Source of the DNA: Epinephelus fuscoguttatus
Taxonomy: Eukaryota > Chordata > Actinopteri > Perciformes > Serranidae
Reading direction: 5' to 3'
Length of the DNA stretch: 64,000 bases
NCBI RefSeq assembly: GCF_011397635.1
Contig: NC_064762.1
Location: forward strand, 25,464,117-25,528,116
Part shown: one piece after another, positions 10,211-22,569 of the stretch
How the letters are laid out: every line of letters begins with the position of its first letter
Position numbering within the stretch: the first letter of the stretch is position 1
Program-made: the position numbers and the translations under genes
Notes under the pieces: generated by a model
What the model was told of the DNA's origin: nothing
The model's database searches: none
The model's input: the letters and a program-made list of their open reading frames with translations, nothing else

Positions 10211-12880
10211 AAGATGATTGTAACAGACCTCATAAATTCATTGAAGGTATTTCTGTACAAAACCCCAACAAAATGCTAACATTTTTCTGCAGTGAGTCTT
10301 TTGAGTTACAGTGTGTGTAATCCTGGATGATACCACTTTCTGTATGAAGGATTTATAACTGTAACTAATGGCGTCTGCCATGGAGAGTAAATTATTCATT
10401 CATGCTTTAGAGATCATATGTAAGCCATTGATAAGAGCAGCTTTTGGGTCAATGAGTCATTAATGTTATCAGCTATCAATTCTACAGTTATACATGCTAA
10501 TCAAGTCATGAATAAAGGGTCATGAGTTCCTTTTTCTCTTATAAGCTTCAGCAAAAGTGTGTTTGGCATTTTTAATCAAATATAAATGTCAATTAATCAT
10601 TGATGAAGAGTTTTTTTCAGTAATCCATCCTGTCTGTAGCTGTAAATGTTAATAAATGGTCAATAAATGGGTTGTCCAGATGCCCTGCAGCCATTTGCAG
10701 AAGGTCAGAGGTCAAACGCTCTATTTGAGGATTTACTTGGTGAACTAAAGAACTAAAAGACACAGTAATAAATGTATTGACTCATTGGAAACCATATGTC
10801 AACTAAGCAGGAGTGCAAGAATCTCAACTAGCCACCAAAGCTGAAAATAAAGTGTTGGTTCCTGCACAGTGTGTGTGATATGAAAGCAAAACTATGAGTT
10901 TCACCCTGTAAAATGGCAGAGTGTGTGCAAAACACTTTAACAGAAAAAAAACCCTAATATCATCTAATATTAGAAAAAAACTCTCATAAGTATATTAAAG
11001 TGCCATACTGGAACTATGATTTAGCATCACACAGCAAAACACAGTTGAGGTATATTGTGATAGGTTATAACACATAATACACTTCAAACACTAACAACTA
11101 CATCTCCAATATGAAAAAGATATTAATGTTCCTCTTGGTGTGGGACTTGGCTCGGTGTTTGTTAGGGACGTTTATGTTTCAGCCAGGTTTCCACTCATTA
11201 CAGCTCTGTCCTCTCACAGCCTCCATCTGGTCTGTGACTCAGCTCCCACTCTGCTGAAGAGTCAGAGTTTACTGGAACAAGCCTGCCGACTCTGGTCTTA
11301 ATCCAGCAGAGATGTAAACACAACAGACTTTTACTTTGTGCAAAGATCTTTGGTTGAAGGTGAGGCAGTGGAGACAGCTTTCAAACATAGCTTTAGAAAT
11401 CCACTTTATTCCCACATTTTGTTCTCACTTGTTTTACTGAAAGAAAGCCTGGTGACTCATATAACTCATGTTTATGGCATTTATCTTGAGAAAAGGAAAT
11501 TCAAGAATTGCATCAGATAAATGTAACAAAGTACATATAAATCTGGGGTATTTGTACTTTACTGGAGGATTATGTTTTCACGCCACTTTATACTTCTGCT
11601 GCACCACAGTTCAGATGAAAATATTGTATGTTTTAGTCCATTAAATTTACCTGACAGCTTTAGTTACTTTACAAATTAAGATTTTGCATATTAACACATG
11701 AAGAGTTTACAACGTGTGATGTCTTGTCCTGGATTGAACTGCGCAATTAAAGCTGAAATGGCTAGTTGATTAATTGATTAGTCATTTGATGGAAAATTAA
11801 TTAGCAACTATTTTATAAATCCTCATATTTCTATGCAAAAATTGCATGTTTCTAGCTTCTTAAGTGTGACGAGTGTGATTATTTTAATAATTTTATTCAA
11901 CAAGCTGTGTGAGGTGTCATTTTTGTTCTGGCAAAGTGTGATGTGGCATTAGTAAATAAATACGTCCCCAACCACTGTTGATTTACTCGTGAAAAAGTTA
12001 CAGAATGAAACCAAAACTTACATGCCTGAAATATGTACTGAGCAGAAAATAATGAAAATACATTCCTTGCATGTTATGTGAGCCTTTAACTTTCATTTAC
12101 AAGCTACAAGTCTGCTCTTTGAACACAAGGTGGTGCAGTCACTCTATCTAGAAACTTCACAGAGACAAGCTCTTGGATTCAAGTGTTTTAATATCTACAT
12201 GTTTATATTTTTCTCAGTTCCACCCTAAGAAACTAAAGTTCTCATGGTACCATATGCTTTTAAGATGCATTTAATAAATGAGTCTGGCTGTGGAGAAGGC
12301 CTTTGTTCTGATATTGTTGTAAAATGTGTCACAAAATAAGAATGTGTTGTTGTGGATATTAAAGTCAAAGCTCTGTCCGCAGTTTGCTTTGTAGTCTCCT
12401 TGTGACGGAGAAGCTGTGGAATCCAGCAGCTAATTAGAAGCTGTCTACAGACTCGCGCGTATGGAAAATAAATCATAACAGAAGCACTTCCTGTCACTCC
12501 GTCACTTCATGTACAAAGTCATAATAAAATGGCAAAAATAGTATTTTCCAAGTCGTTAAAGCTGCAAAGCAAAACTATATAATTGTCCCTGTAGCTGTGT
12601 GGAGTTCGGCGTATCCATACTTGAGGTTTTTTAATCCATTTTGCAGTAACTTTTCTTAAACATTACATATTCAGACACATCAGTAATAGCTGGTACAGAC
12701 AGTAGTGATTAAATCCCCTTCACCCAAAAATAATTATTTTACCAGGAATACATGTAGAGTGACAAAACATGGAGCCTCTAATTTACTCAGTCAGCTAAAG
12801 TTTTATCTTGTCAGTATTAATACAAGTATGTCTTCATAATTTACATAAAAGAAGTTTCTTGGTACTTAATTTGGTGAGTA
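10211..12880. other. gene-free stretch after ak7
   Basis: I see no coding exon. It may include a longer ak7 3'UTR (second AATAAA near 10510). A fragment of the 'acttttactcaagta' element family is recognisable at about 11520-11700, followed by an AT-rich piece with 'gattaattgattagtcatttgatgg'. Confidence 0.45.
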
Positions 12881-12896
12881 TATTATTGTCGTTAAA

Positions 12897-14300
12897 ACTT
12901 GCCAAAACCTAACCTACCAAACTTTACAATGCCAAACCATGTTTCTTTTCCTGAACCTCTTTAACTTTACTTTACTAAACCTAACCTACATAACTTTATA
13001 TTAAGTACAAAACTAGCGACGCCGTTCATGGGGCACTAATTCATTAGATATTGTACGAATTACACGAATGCAAATTTGCAGATGATGTGGTTCTGTTGGC
13101 TTCATCACACCATAACCTCCAGCATGCACCAGGGTGTTTTGCAGCCGAGTGTGATGCAGTCAGGATGAGAGTCAACACCTCAAAGTCTGAGGCCATGGTT
13201 CTCTGCCAGAAAATGGTGGATTGCTCTGATTGGGAGTGAGTTACTGCCCCAAACAAGGGCGTTCAAGTATCTTGGGGTCTTGTTCACAAGTGACGGTAGT
13301 ATGGAGTGTGAGATGGATCGGCGGTTTAATGCGGCAGCTGCAGTGATGCAGGCACTTGCACTGGATTGTCATGGTGAAGAGGGAGCTTAGTCAGAGGGCA
13401 AAGCTTTCAATTTACTGGTCCATCTATGTCCCAACCCTCAGTTATGCTCATGAACTCTGGGTAGTGACCAAAAGAATGAGGTCATGGAGCTCGGAGTAGA
13501 GCCGCTGCTCCTTCATGCCGGAAGGGGTCAGTTGAGGTGGTTCGGGCATCTGATCAGGATGAGGTGTTCCAGGCATGTCCCACTGGTAGGAGGCCCCGGG
13601 GTAGTCCCAGGACATACCGGAGGAATTATACATCTCCTCTGGGCTGGGAACACCTTGGGGTCCCCCAGGAGGAGCTGGAAAGTGTTGCTGGGGAGAGGGA
13701 CGTCTGGAATACTTTGCTCAGCCTGCTGCCCCCATGACCCGGCTGCAGATAAGCGGTTGAGGATGGATGGATGGATGGATGGATGGATGGATGATGCGAT
13801 CCTTTGTATGAGGATACAGATACAGACTTTTCATGCACTGTTCGTATGTATACCAATGAAAAGTAATGCACCACAATTCGTATGTAACCCACATAATCAT
13901 GAGTCAAGAAATTTTTGTATAAGCCACATGTACGAGAAGGCTGCGATCACTTGACCTATGCACTGACAGGCGTAAAGAGATCATATAAAGGCCAAAATTC
14001 CGCATAAAAAGTCAGGATGGGGACTTCGATGGGTCACAAGACAAAGGATATTCCCCCAGGACACCATGTTCGGGACTGTGTGAAACCAAATGGAGTTTGG
14101 AATTCATTGCTGTCTTTCCCTAAATTTAACCTACGTAACTTCGCATGCCCAAACCTAAAGCTGCCCAACCATGTTTCACTATACTCGCCTAAACCTAACC
14201 TACATGACTTAACGTTAAATTCGTAATGTGACAACGTCATTCATGGGGCACTGATTTGTTAGATATCATATGAACCGTTGTATGAGGATACAGCTACTGC
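12897..14300. repeat. duplicated 'cctaacctacataactt' repeat, two copies
   Basis: Copy A (12897-13054, resuming at about 13793) and copy B (14105-14300) share 'cctaacctaca', 'caaaccatgttt', 'gttcatggggcact', 'ttagatat' and 'gtatgaggatacag' in the same order. Copy A is split by the Rex3 insertion. They are same-strand copies about 1.2 kb apart. Confidence 0.65.
13055..13795 (+). mobile_element. 5'-truncated Rex3/RTE-clade retrotransposon
   Basis: The broken reading frame gives FADDVVLLASSHHNLQHAPG (FADD is the reverse transcriptase active-site motif), then a VNTSKSEAMVL segment, then in shifted frames QLRWFGHLIRM and VPQEELESVAGERDVWNTL. It ends in a (GGAT)n tail at about 13762-13792, the 3' tail known for Rex3. 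The 5' part of ORF2 is absent and several frameshifts make it inactive. Confidence 0.85.
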
Positions 14301-14407
14301 ACTGTAAAAGCTGATTCATAATAAAGCATTGACTGAATTAATAAGAGGTACACAACTGAACAGTTTGCATGTTGATTTAAATGAACTTACTTTATCAGTC
14401 CTCATGG

Positions 14408-14530
14408 GCATTGGTGGAAAGTAATTAAGTACAGTCATTCAAATACTGCAGTACTAGTACTTGATATGAGTATTTCCAGGACTGTGGTTTTGCTTCTTTT
14501 AAGATCTGAATATTTTTTCCACTGCTGCTC
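14408..14530. repeat. miniature 'ggtggaaagtaa' element
   Basis: About 120 bp runs from ATTGGTGGAAAGTAATTAAG to an inverted end TTTTTTCCACTGCTG. It is an internally deleted relative of the element in ak7 intron 2. Confidence 0.45.
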
Positions 14531-15744
14531 ATGGGCAAACCCAAATGGTCTTATAAAACTGACTCAAATGCAGGGCACGTAGACGGGCCAGGAAAGCAAA
14601 AGCAAAGTCTGCTGTGTCACTGTTCAAAGCAGGAATCAGCAATGGGTTACAACAAGAACACAAGAGGGCCAAGAGCTGGGGGAACAATAGCTGAAGATAA
14701 ATAAATATACCAGTGAGCTGCTGAGGGAATTTGGAGCAGATGTGCAGCTTAGTGACAAGGTCAGGTGATTATGAAAGACTAAAGACTACCGCAGGACAGA
14801 AAAGAAACGACAGCTTCTAAAATGATGAGGGAGTTAAAAAAACTGGCAAGAGACACTGTAATTTGCAAAAGGGCGAAAGGTCGGCCCAATAAGCCACAAT
14901 AAAAGTGTTGGCAGTGACACTAGTACAGGCAGAGTGATCTGGCAGAACAAATTAGGACAGACTTCCCCAGCAGGGAACGGGTCCAGCTCTGTCACTGACA
15001 TTTAATTTCATATTTATGGGGAGAAATGACGAGATGTCCTGCCAAACACCCACGGTTCCCATAATTCATCGTCTTCAATATGTGTATGTGTCGTTCAGCT
15101 TTTTACTGGACCCCAAAGTCTGCAGGCCCCTTCCTCATTTCCAGGATTTTACTGCTGTAAGACAAGGATACTATTCTGCCTACTAAGAGTTATTTTTCCC
15201 AAATGCACTAAAGCAGAAGCACTAGAAGCACCAATGCAGTCTAGGAGTCTTTATTTTGGTAGCTGTAGCAAAAGATTTTCTGTTAATAAACTTTATTGCG
15301 AATTAAAACCCCATGGTATTAACATGTGTGTTTTGTTGCTTGTTTAAAACTGACAGGTGACAATTTAAATCGCTGTATCTGAAAACAGAATACTAACATC
15401 CTAAAGCTGTAAACTTCGGAAAAGTTCAGAGGAAATGCTGAGAATCCTTTAGCTGAAGCTGTAGTTGCTCTCAGGTCTATTTGGAATACATGAGTCACTC
15501 CCGGATGGTCCAGCTGCTTCCTGAGACTTCTCACCTGCTCCAAAGCATGCTGGGAAAAGTCATCTTAATGGACTTAAAACAGCGTACTCCTACTGTACTG
15601 CTGCTACTACAAATATTACCAATACTACCATTACTGCACCATCTCTCTTACTACTGCCTGTGCTACTACTTTTACCTTACTGCAATTATAATGACAACAG
15701 CTGCCACACTGTTATTGTTATTAATACATTTACTAAATATCACA

Positions 15745-17150
15745 GGTGTGGATTCGAGTCACAGGACTTAGACTCGGGTCACAAATTTGAGGACTTAAGA
15801 TGCGTTTTGACAAAATCAAAAAAGACTTGCAACGCAACTTGGACTTGACCACCAGTGACTTGTGACTTGACTTGCATTTGAGCCTTTTGACTTAAAAATG
15901 CTTGATACCTTTCCCCAAGCTGATTTGTGACTTGAGAGTTCTAGACATTTTTCCAACATGAGATGAGATAAATACAACAAGACAGGACAGAAACATACAA
16001 AATTAATTCTGTTGTATCTTTATGAATCATTGTGTTATATGGAATACTGTAAATGTATCATGTTGATCTGTTCTGTGCGACATCTATTTGGAAGAGGGAT
16101 CCCTCCTCAGTTGCTCTTCCAGAGGTTTCTACCAATTTTTTTTCCCCGTTGAAGGGTTTTTTTTGGGGGGGGGGGGCCTTATCTGCAGTGAGGGTCCATA
16201 GGACAGAGGGATGTCGTATGCTGTAAAGCCCTCTGGGGCAAATTATTATTTGGGATATTGGGCTTTATAAATAAAATTGAATTGAAAAATTAACAGTGCT
16301 TCACTGTATGATACGAGAGTGCGTTTCAGCACTACTTTTTTATGATAAAATTTTGTCGCACTTGTTTTAAACATGTTTTAACAAGCATTTATGATTTTTG
16401 TAAATTCAACATATTATTACTCTGTTGTTAAAATGGTGTTACATTTGGTGAAGAGCAAATTATGACTGGAAACTCAAGGTTTAGGACTTGGGACTTAACT
16501 TGTGACTTGCTTGTCTTGACTTATGACTTGACTTGGGACTTGTCAGTCTTGACTCAGAACTTGCCTGTGACTTGACTTGGGACTTGTAAGTCTTGACTTG
16601 TGCATTAGCTTGTGAAATGCCTATTTTGACTTGTTACTTGGCCAGGACTCCCTCGAAGAAGAGATCTTGTATCTCAATGGGACATTTCCTGGATAAATAA
16701 AGGCTAAATAAAAAAATAAAATACTTGACCTGGTATTTAGACAAACTTGCCTGTCTTGACTTGTGACTTGACTCTGGACTTTTCAGTCCTTACTCAGGAC
16801 TAAACTTATGACTTGCCTGTCTTGACTTCGCGCTGTACTTGGAACTTGTCTCTCTTTATTCGGGACTTGTGTTTGTCTTGACTTATGACTTGACTCTGGA
16901 CTTTTCAGTCGTGACTCAGGACTAAACTGGGGACTTGCCTGTCTTGACTTGTGACTAGACTTGGGACTTGCTTGTCTTGACTTGTGACTCGATTTGGGAC
17001 TTTTCAGTCTTGACTCAGGACTAAACTGGGGACTTGCCTGTCTTGACTTATGACTAGACTTGGGACTTTTCAGTCTTGACTCAGGACTAAACTGGGGACT
17101 TGCCTGTCTTGACTTGTGACTTGAGTTTAAAAACCTGAGACTTACTTGCT
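15745..17150. repeat. degenerate 'gacttgtgacttg' minisatellite with nested LINE tails
   Basis: Words such as 'cttgacttgtgacttgact' repeat in imperfect tandem. From about 16740 to 17120 there is a higher-order unit near 66 bp containing 'ttttcagtcttgactcagg' and 'actaaactggggacttgcc'. Two non-repeat blocks interrupt it: 16070-16290 (ends 'gggctttataaataaaatt') and 16650-16725 (ends 'ggataaataaaggctaaata'), both like LINE 3' tails. A run of 12 G sits at about 16166-16177. Confidence 0.75.
16070..16290 (+). mobile_element. LINE 3'-end fragment inside the minisatellite
   Basis: The block contains 'gtaaagccctctggggcaaa' and ends in an A-rich 'tttataaataaaattgaatt' tail, a pattern common at the 3' end of fish non-LTR elements. 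No coding part is present. Confidence 0.5.
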
Positions 17151-17603
17151 AAATACAATAGTAAATGAATGATGAAAAGACCTAGTGTTGTCCTGTCCGT
17201 GGTCACAGCCAGAGGTCACAGCCAGAGGTCACTGTCTGCTCCACCATCATGGCGGCTCTCCAGTGGAAAACCTTTAATCCAGGCTGACAGAAATAGTGTT
17301 AGTGAGGACTTTCACCTGAACCAGCCATGAAGAAAGGTCTCATTCTGTGGTGCAGGGCGTCGGCTCATCCGGTTCAAATACAGAACACTATGGTGGAAAT
17401 ATATTCCTCTTTCCTCGACCTTGTCGGACGACATGCTTAATTTAATTCATATTAATTTAGAGCAATTTTCCCTTTGATTGCTACCTAATATTATATCCTC
17501 TTTGTGTGTTTGTTCTTGTGCAAATGTGTTAGTTTAACTTTGTTTTTGTTGTATTATCAGCACCAGTCATACGAGTAGCTCAAGTACAAGTCGTACTGTC
17601 ACT

Positions 17604-17607
17604 GATG

Positions 17608-17647
<40 letters not shown>

Positions 17648-17906
17648 CCTGTGTATAGGAAATATGTTGTCATCCTCTCCATGGTCTATCCTCCTACAAC
17701 AAATTAGAGACAGAGAGGACTCATGTAAAAGAAAAGGAAACCATTTTTTTTATTACCCATGGTGCCAAAAGGTCTGCACACAACTTGTGTGTGTGTGTGT
17801 GTGTGTGTAGGACAGAGTCAGAGTGAGGTCTGAGGTGGTCTCAGTTAGCCATGATGTTTTATCTGCTAGGCTTCCAGTCACAATAACCTCTACCACCCCT
17901 GTAGTG

Positions 17907-17968
<62 letters not shown>

Positions 17969-18043
17969 ACATGGAAATAGCATCTGCCACCCCCGTGGTG
18001 GTCACCCTAACATCTGCTGGTGGTTGAAAATGCTAAAAGAGGA

Positions 18044-18079
<36 letters not shown>

Positions 18080-18288
18080 ACCATACCATAGATGTATGTG
18101 GACAGGGAAGTGAACCATCTCAGTGTTTCTCACTGTGATAATACACATGCACGTGTTGGCCATATTGACCTACCTCACACTAGATCACAGTGTCACATGT
18201 TCATGCACACACACACTCTATACCAAGCTGTGTTTAACAGCAGTGATTGCTTTTATTGGATAATGAGACAGTCTAAAGAGAGTGGTAT

Positions 18289-18352
<64 letters not shown>

Positions 18353-18356
18353 TGTC
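17604..18356. repeat. cluster of dinucleotide microsatellites
   Basis: Within 750 bp there are (TG)n at 17605-17646, (TG)n at 17787-17808, (CT)n then (CA)n at 17908-17964, (CA)n at 18046-18075 and a long (TG)n at 18290-18354. The segments between them repeat a short palindromic word, such as CCACCCCCGTGGTGG, suggesting duplication of a larger unit. Open frames here are only repeat translation. Confidence 0.9.
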
Positions 18357-18764
18357 CTTGTATGCAGACATGCTTCGCTAAGCGTGCTAACCAGTCACCC
18401 ACGAGGGGTCAGAAAGGTCGAGCCTCATTTGTCTCAGAGGGCAACATGTTGCTGGTGAGAATGTGGGTTTCACCAGTTTTCCAAATGCCAGATTAAAGGT
18501 CTGTTGCTCCATAAACAACAACGATTACTGAAATACCTTGTAAACAGCCCAGCAGAGGACACATGTTGTGAAGCATCCTGTGACATGATAACTGTCTGAA
18601 ATTGGCTTTGAAACTTCTTCAGAGGGAAACTTTAGGAGATGTAAACAAAAGCTTGAACGAGAATGTTGACAGGAGATGGGGAGTAATACTGCATATGTCA
18701 AAAAAAAAAATATAAAGCCTTTTGTGACTCCAGAGGGAGCTGCACAAAGTCTCATACATTCCCC

Positions 18765-18905
18765 TAGTGAACATAGACTGTATAAAAATAATTGATGTAG
18801 CCACGGTGACGTCACCCGTTGGTTTGTGTGTGGACTTCTGTTGTGAAGCCTTTGACGCCATCTTGGTAGTTTGGACCCAGAAGCGACCATATTTGGAGGA
18901 GAGAG
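18765..18905. repeat. dispersed fish repeat
   Basis: The segment with 'catagactgtataaaaataa', 'gtgacgtcacccgttggttt' and 'gacgccatcttggtagtttg' resembles a widespread teleost repeat. It underlies a spurious 133-codon minus-strand frame. Confidence 0.5.
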
Positions 18906-18927
18906 TGGAGCGTGGATATGACACATA

Positions 18928-19445
18928 AGCCCCTTTTACACTGCCTGTTCAAGGGGGGGAATGTCCAGCCGTTATTCTGCCTCATCGTTTTGTATAGAAG
19001 GTACAATTGTGGACTGGGGGGTCAGAGTTCTCTTGCCTTGAAGTCGCAGCGTAGGTAGTTACAATGCCAAACCAGGACCTGTGTAAAAGGGACAGCCATG
19101 GACAGGACCATGGATAGGACGGACGCGTTTTGATGATGTTATATATGTGCAACCCACGACTGGGAGATTTAAAAAGCAATAAGTAGCAGTTAGCAGCACT
19201 CAAAGAAGAACAGCAATCTAATCAATCAGCCGCCATATAACAGGGATGATAAATGATTGTTATTGCCATTGACACTCTTGTGTTACATGTCAGGTCCATC
19301 ACACCTTTTTTGCTCCTGGGATGCTGGCTAAAATTACACACTAGAGCAGCATGATGCCACTGTTGTTTGGTTTTGTGTAAAAATGCAAAGGCGGCGTACT
19401 TCATAGCAGCTCTGTAGCGCAATCTCTGTGCAAGAAGGGGTAGAG
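18928..19445 (-). mobile_element. 'agccccttttacactgcc' TIR element, copy 1
   Basis: It aligns by eye, in reverse, to the copies at 27457-29142 and 59323-59955. Shared blocks include 'aactgctacttattg', 'aaatctccca' and the terminus AGCCCCTTTTACACTGCCTG. It is about 518 bp with no coding frame. Confidence 0.7.
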
Positions 19446-21990
19446 ACTGTGCGGACACCTCACTGTCAGCCTGTCCCTCAACCTGCCCTGACCTTAAATA
19501 TGCATAACTTTAAGCCTTAATTATATATGAACAGGTGAGTTATATATACACAGCTTTCATAAATGTTGTGATTAGCTATAGACCAAAAACTTCAATTAAA
19601 TTTTTTTTAAAAACTAGTTTCTTAAATGTCTTTGGCACGTTGGTGTTGAGCTGAGGAAGCATTTTGTAGTTTAAACAGTTGAAACAAAAATAAACCATCC
19701 ATCATGCTTCCATTAAAATCACATAAACAACACAAAAAAGAACATCCTCCTCTTAAAAACTGAAGTTCCCTCCACTGCAGCGGCTCTACCAGGTCAGTGG
19801 CATCCTCCACATTTAGCTCAAATTATTTTTCCTCTCAAGTTTATGATCAGATGACTTATTAAGAACGTGCGGCTAACACATACCAGGTGATGTTCTGCAG
19901 TGAAGCACTGTGAGATAATTTTTTAGTTTTCCCATGTGCGCTCCTGCTGTTTAATCTGGCAGCCTCTTGTGCGTGCGAGGGAGTTTTGCATAACATGTTT
20001 TGTGTTTATATACAGTAAAAGTGTTGGGGATAAAACGGCTCTGAGCCTCCAGTTACTTCTCTCGTTGTAAAATTAAATACAATGCATTGATGTAAATATA
20101 GCAAACAAATGAGACCACAGGGGAGAAATATTGCATGAAAACCACATTTACCACTAATCTGTTGTTTCCTCCTGCAGAGTTGCTGAGTGCCCAACAGTGA
20201 TAGGAAAAGTAGCCAAAAAACATATTTCAATGGGACAAAATTTAACGTAATTTAATTTTATGATTTAATGGATGGATTGATGTTCCAGAATAGGAAATCC
20301 AATGAGCAGAGGGTACACAGAAACACCACAAACTGCCTTTCATGCCTGTGTTTCCACCCTGAAAATATCCTCTCTCTCCTCTCTGCTTCCATATATTTAT
20401 GGATACATGATCTCGTCTGTGTATCAGACCGTAGTGTGCACCTCTGACATGATATGTATGACACATGAGCACTCATTTACCGCATCTTCCTGACAGCGTA
20501 ATAAAGCCTCCGTGGGTCGAGCCGGGGCCAAAAAAAGTTGGCCAACACTCCCTTTAATCCTCTCGGAGCATCAGTTTCGAGTCGAGGAAGTGTCAGCAGT
20601 TCTACTCGTGACTTCTCAGCAGGCTCCGGGGTGAACGGGCGCTCTCGATCAGTCGCAGATACAAATATCTGAACGGTTTCCAAATGCTAATGGGAGCCAG
20701 GTTCAGGCCTCAGAAGAGAGGTTCCTGCAAGTCTGTACGAGGAATGTTTGGACAGCGAGAAGAAGCTGTTTGAATATAAAGAGGCAATATGTGCCTGTGA
20801 TGCAACACGGAGAGAATAACCACCAGAAAAGGCTCAGCTTTGGACACCATTGGTCTTTCTGTGCAGAGTGGAAAGCCATCATCCTGAAGAATAAAAAAGG
20901 CTCTGGATATGAATACTTTGAGCTCTTAAGAGCCCAGAAGATTTGGGCCTAAGTACCCTGAAAACCTCTTCCAAATAAGAAGGATTGGACTCAATCTGGT
21001 GTCTTGTTTTTCTGTTTACACAAGTGAATGAGCGAGGAATGTGTTGTGAAGGTGGGTGGTTGCGTGTGCGTACTTGTTTACTTGTGTTCTCAGGCAATGA
21101 CATTATAAACATCCCACAATTATGTCTGATTGCCTCAGGGACCCCCTGACTCCTACAAACCCACGGTAGTATAACTGCTATCAAAACATACTGTAACATA
21201 AATATCCTCAGATATCTCAGGGATCCAAAAACTGCTGTTGTTTGTTGCACTTTACTCTACTTGTATTTAGATTTTTCTACCATTCCACTACTATGTTTGT
21301 TATTGCACTCTGGTCTTGTATATTGTTCTGTATCTGTTTTGTGTCTGGTTGATTTCACTTAATGTTGCATTCTTTTGTTTTGCACCAGGACCAGTCATGT
21401 GCAGTGCAAACCTTGGCCCAAAGTTTTTCTAATAATTCTATTCATCATCATTGTAAATGTGACTTACACTGCACAGTACAAGGCTAGAGAGCTAGGCTGA
21501 AAACACCAGACAATCTGCCAGAAGAATGGTAGATCTGGTGGATGGTGGATAGTGAGTGGCTGATGAGGGAATGAGGTGCAGGTGCGGAGACGGCCAAGGG
21601 AAGCTCAGGTGAAGGAAATGAGTTGATTGCAGTACAAATGTAAGTGGCAGGATCTGTGATGAAAGGAGATAAGCCTGAGGGCATCTGATTAAGTTGTAAA
21701 GAATAACACTTAAAGAGCCTGGAAAGCGGTCATGGTTGAAGAGAGCTAAAGTGTTTCAGCAGATTCATATTGGCATGAAAATAGTTGGCTAGTTTTGAGA
21801 GTTTTTTGGACAACAAGCTATTAGGTCATGATCTCATCTTGTGCAAGCATAGAATGCAGCACATGCTCATGGTCAAGTACTGTAGCCATCAGATGCATTC
21901 TTTGCAAAGACTGCGTCAGGACTTTAAAGTTATCAAGGTGTGAAATGCTGTGTTTATACAATGAGCGACAGCTCATTTTGAATGGAAGCC
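19446..21990. other. gene-free stretch
   Basis: I recognise no gene. A block at about 20490-20760 is richer in CpG and less repetitive than its surroundings and may be conserved non-coding sequence; the rest is AT-rich and featureless to me. Confidence 0.4.
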
Positions 21991-21999
21991 AGTGACATG

Positions 22000-22565
22000 T
22001 GTCTGTTAAGTTCTGGTTTTGTTTGGACCCCAAAGCAGATACTGATGCATGTAAGTAACAAAAAAGGTTTATTAATAACGAGAAAAAAACAGGCAGTGGA
22101 GGCAGGGAGCTGGCTGACTCGTAGAATATTCACCGAAGGATGGATTGAAAAAACTCAGGCACACGGTGAGGCACAAAAGACGACCTGAGCACAAGAGGAA
22201 AAAACCACAGGTAAGTTCAAAAGAACTCCAGCAACACTAGAAGAACAGGCAGCAAAAATACAGCTATGCAACAAGTTGATCACAAGATAAAAAATGTAAG
22301 AACGCAGAGCTCTACCGAACATGACGGAATTATCTGGCAGCATAGTGGAGTGAAGACCAGGCTTTTGTAGACAGGAAGATGAGGTGAGTGAAGACAGGTG
22401 TGCCTCATCTGCTGCTGCAGGAGAAGCCAGCCACATGCCCTGACACACACATGCACTGCAGAACGGAAAAGAGGGGAGGGAGAGAGAGCAAACACAAAAA
22501 CATACCACAGGAACCAAAATCATCACAGTGTCACCCAACACTTGTCACTGCAGACAGGCGTGACA
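22000..22565 (-). repeat. LTR-like dispersed repeat
   Basis: The block starts with 'ttctggttttgtttggaccc' and 'aaggtttattaataacgag' and ends near 'cagacaggcgtgacacgcca'. The pattern (a TTTATT signal on the plus strand and a 'gaccccaaagcag' end) resembles long terminal repeats common in fish. No internal coding region is attached. Confidence 0.35.
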
Positions 22566-22569
22566 CGCC

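Noticed and set aside
16470..17140. CRISPR-like repeat array
   Set aside because: Repeats are degenerate and without unique spacers of constant length; the genome is eukaryotic. It is a minisatellite.
18092..18496. 134-codon plus-strand frame with a Cys-Val run
   Set aside because: It is a translation of the (TG)n microsatellite.
18525..18926. 133-codon minus-strand open frame
   Set aside because: It is derived from a dispersed repeat, and no family is recognised.
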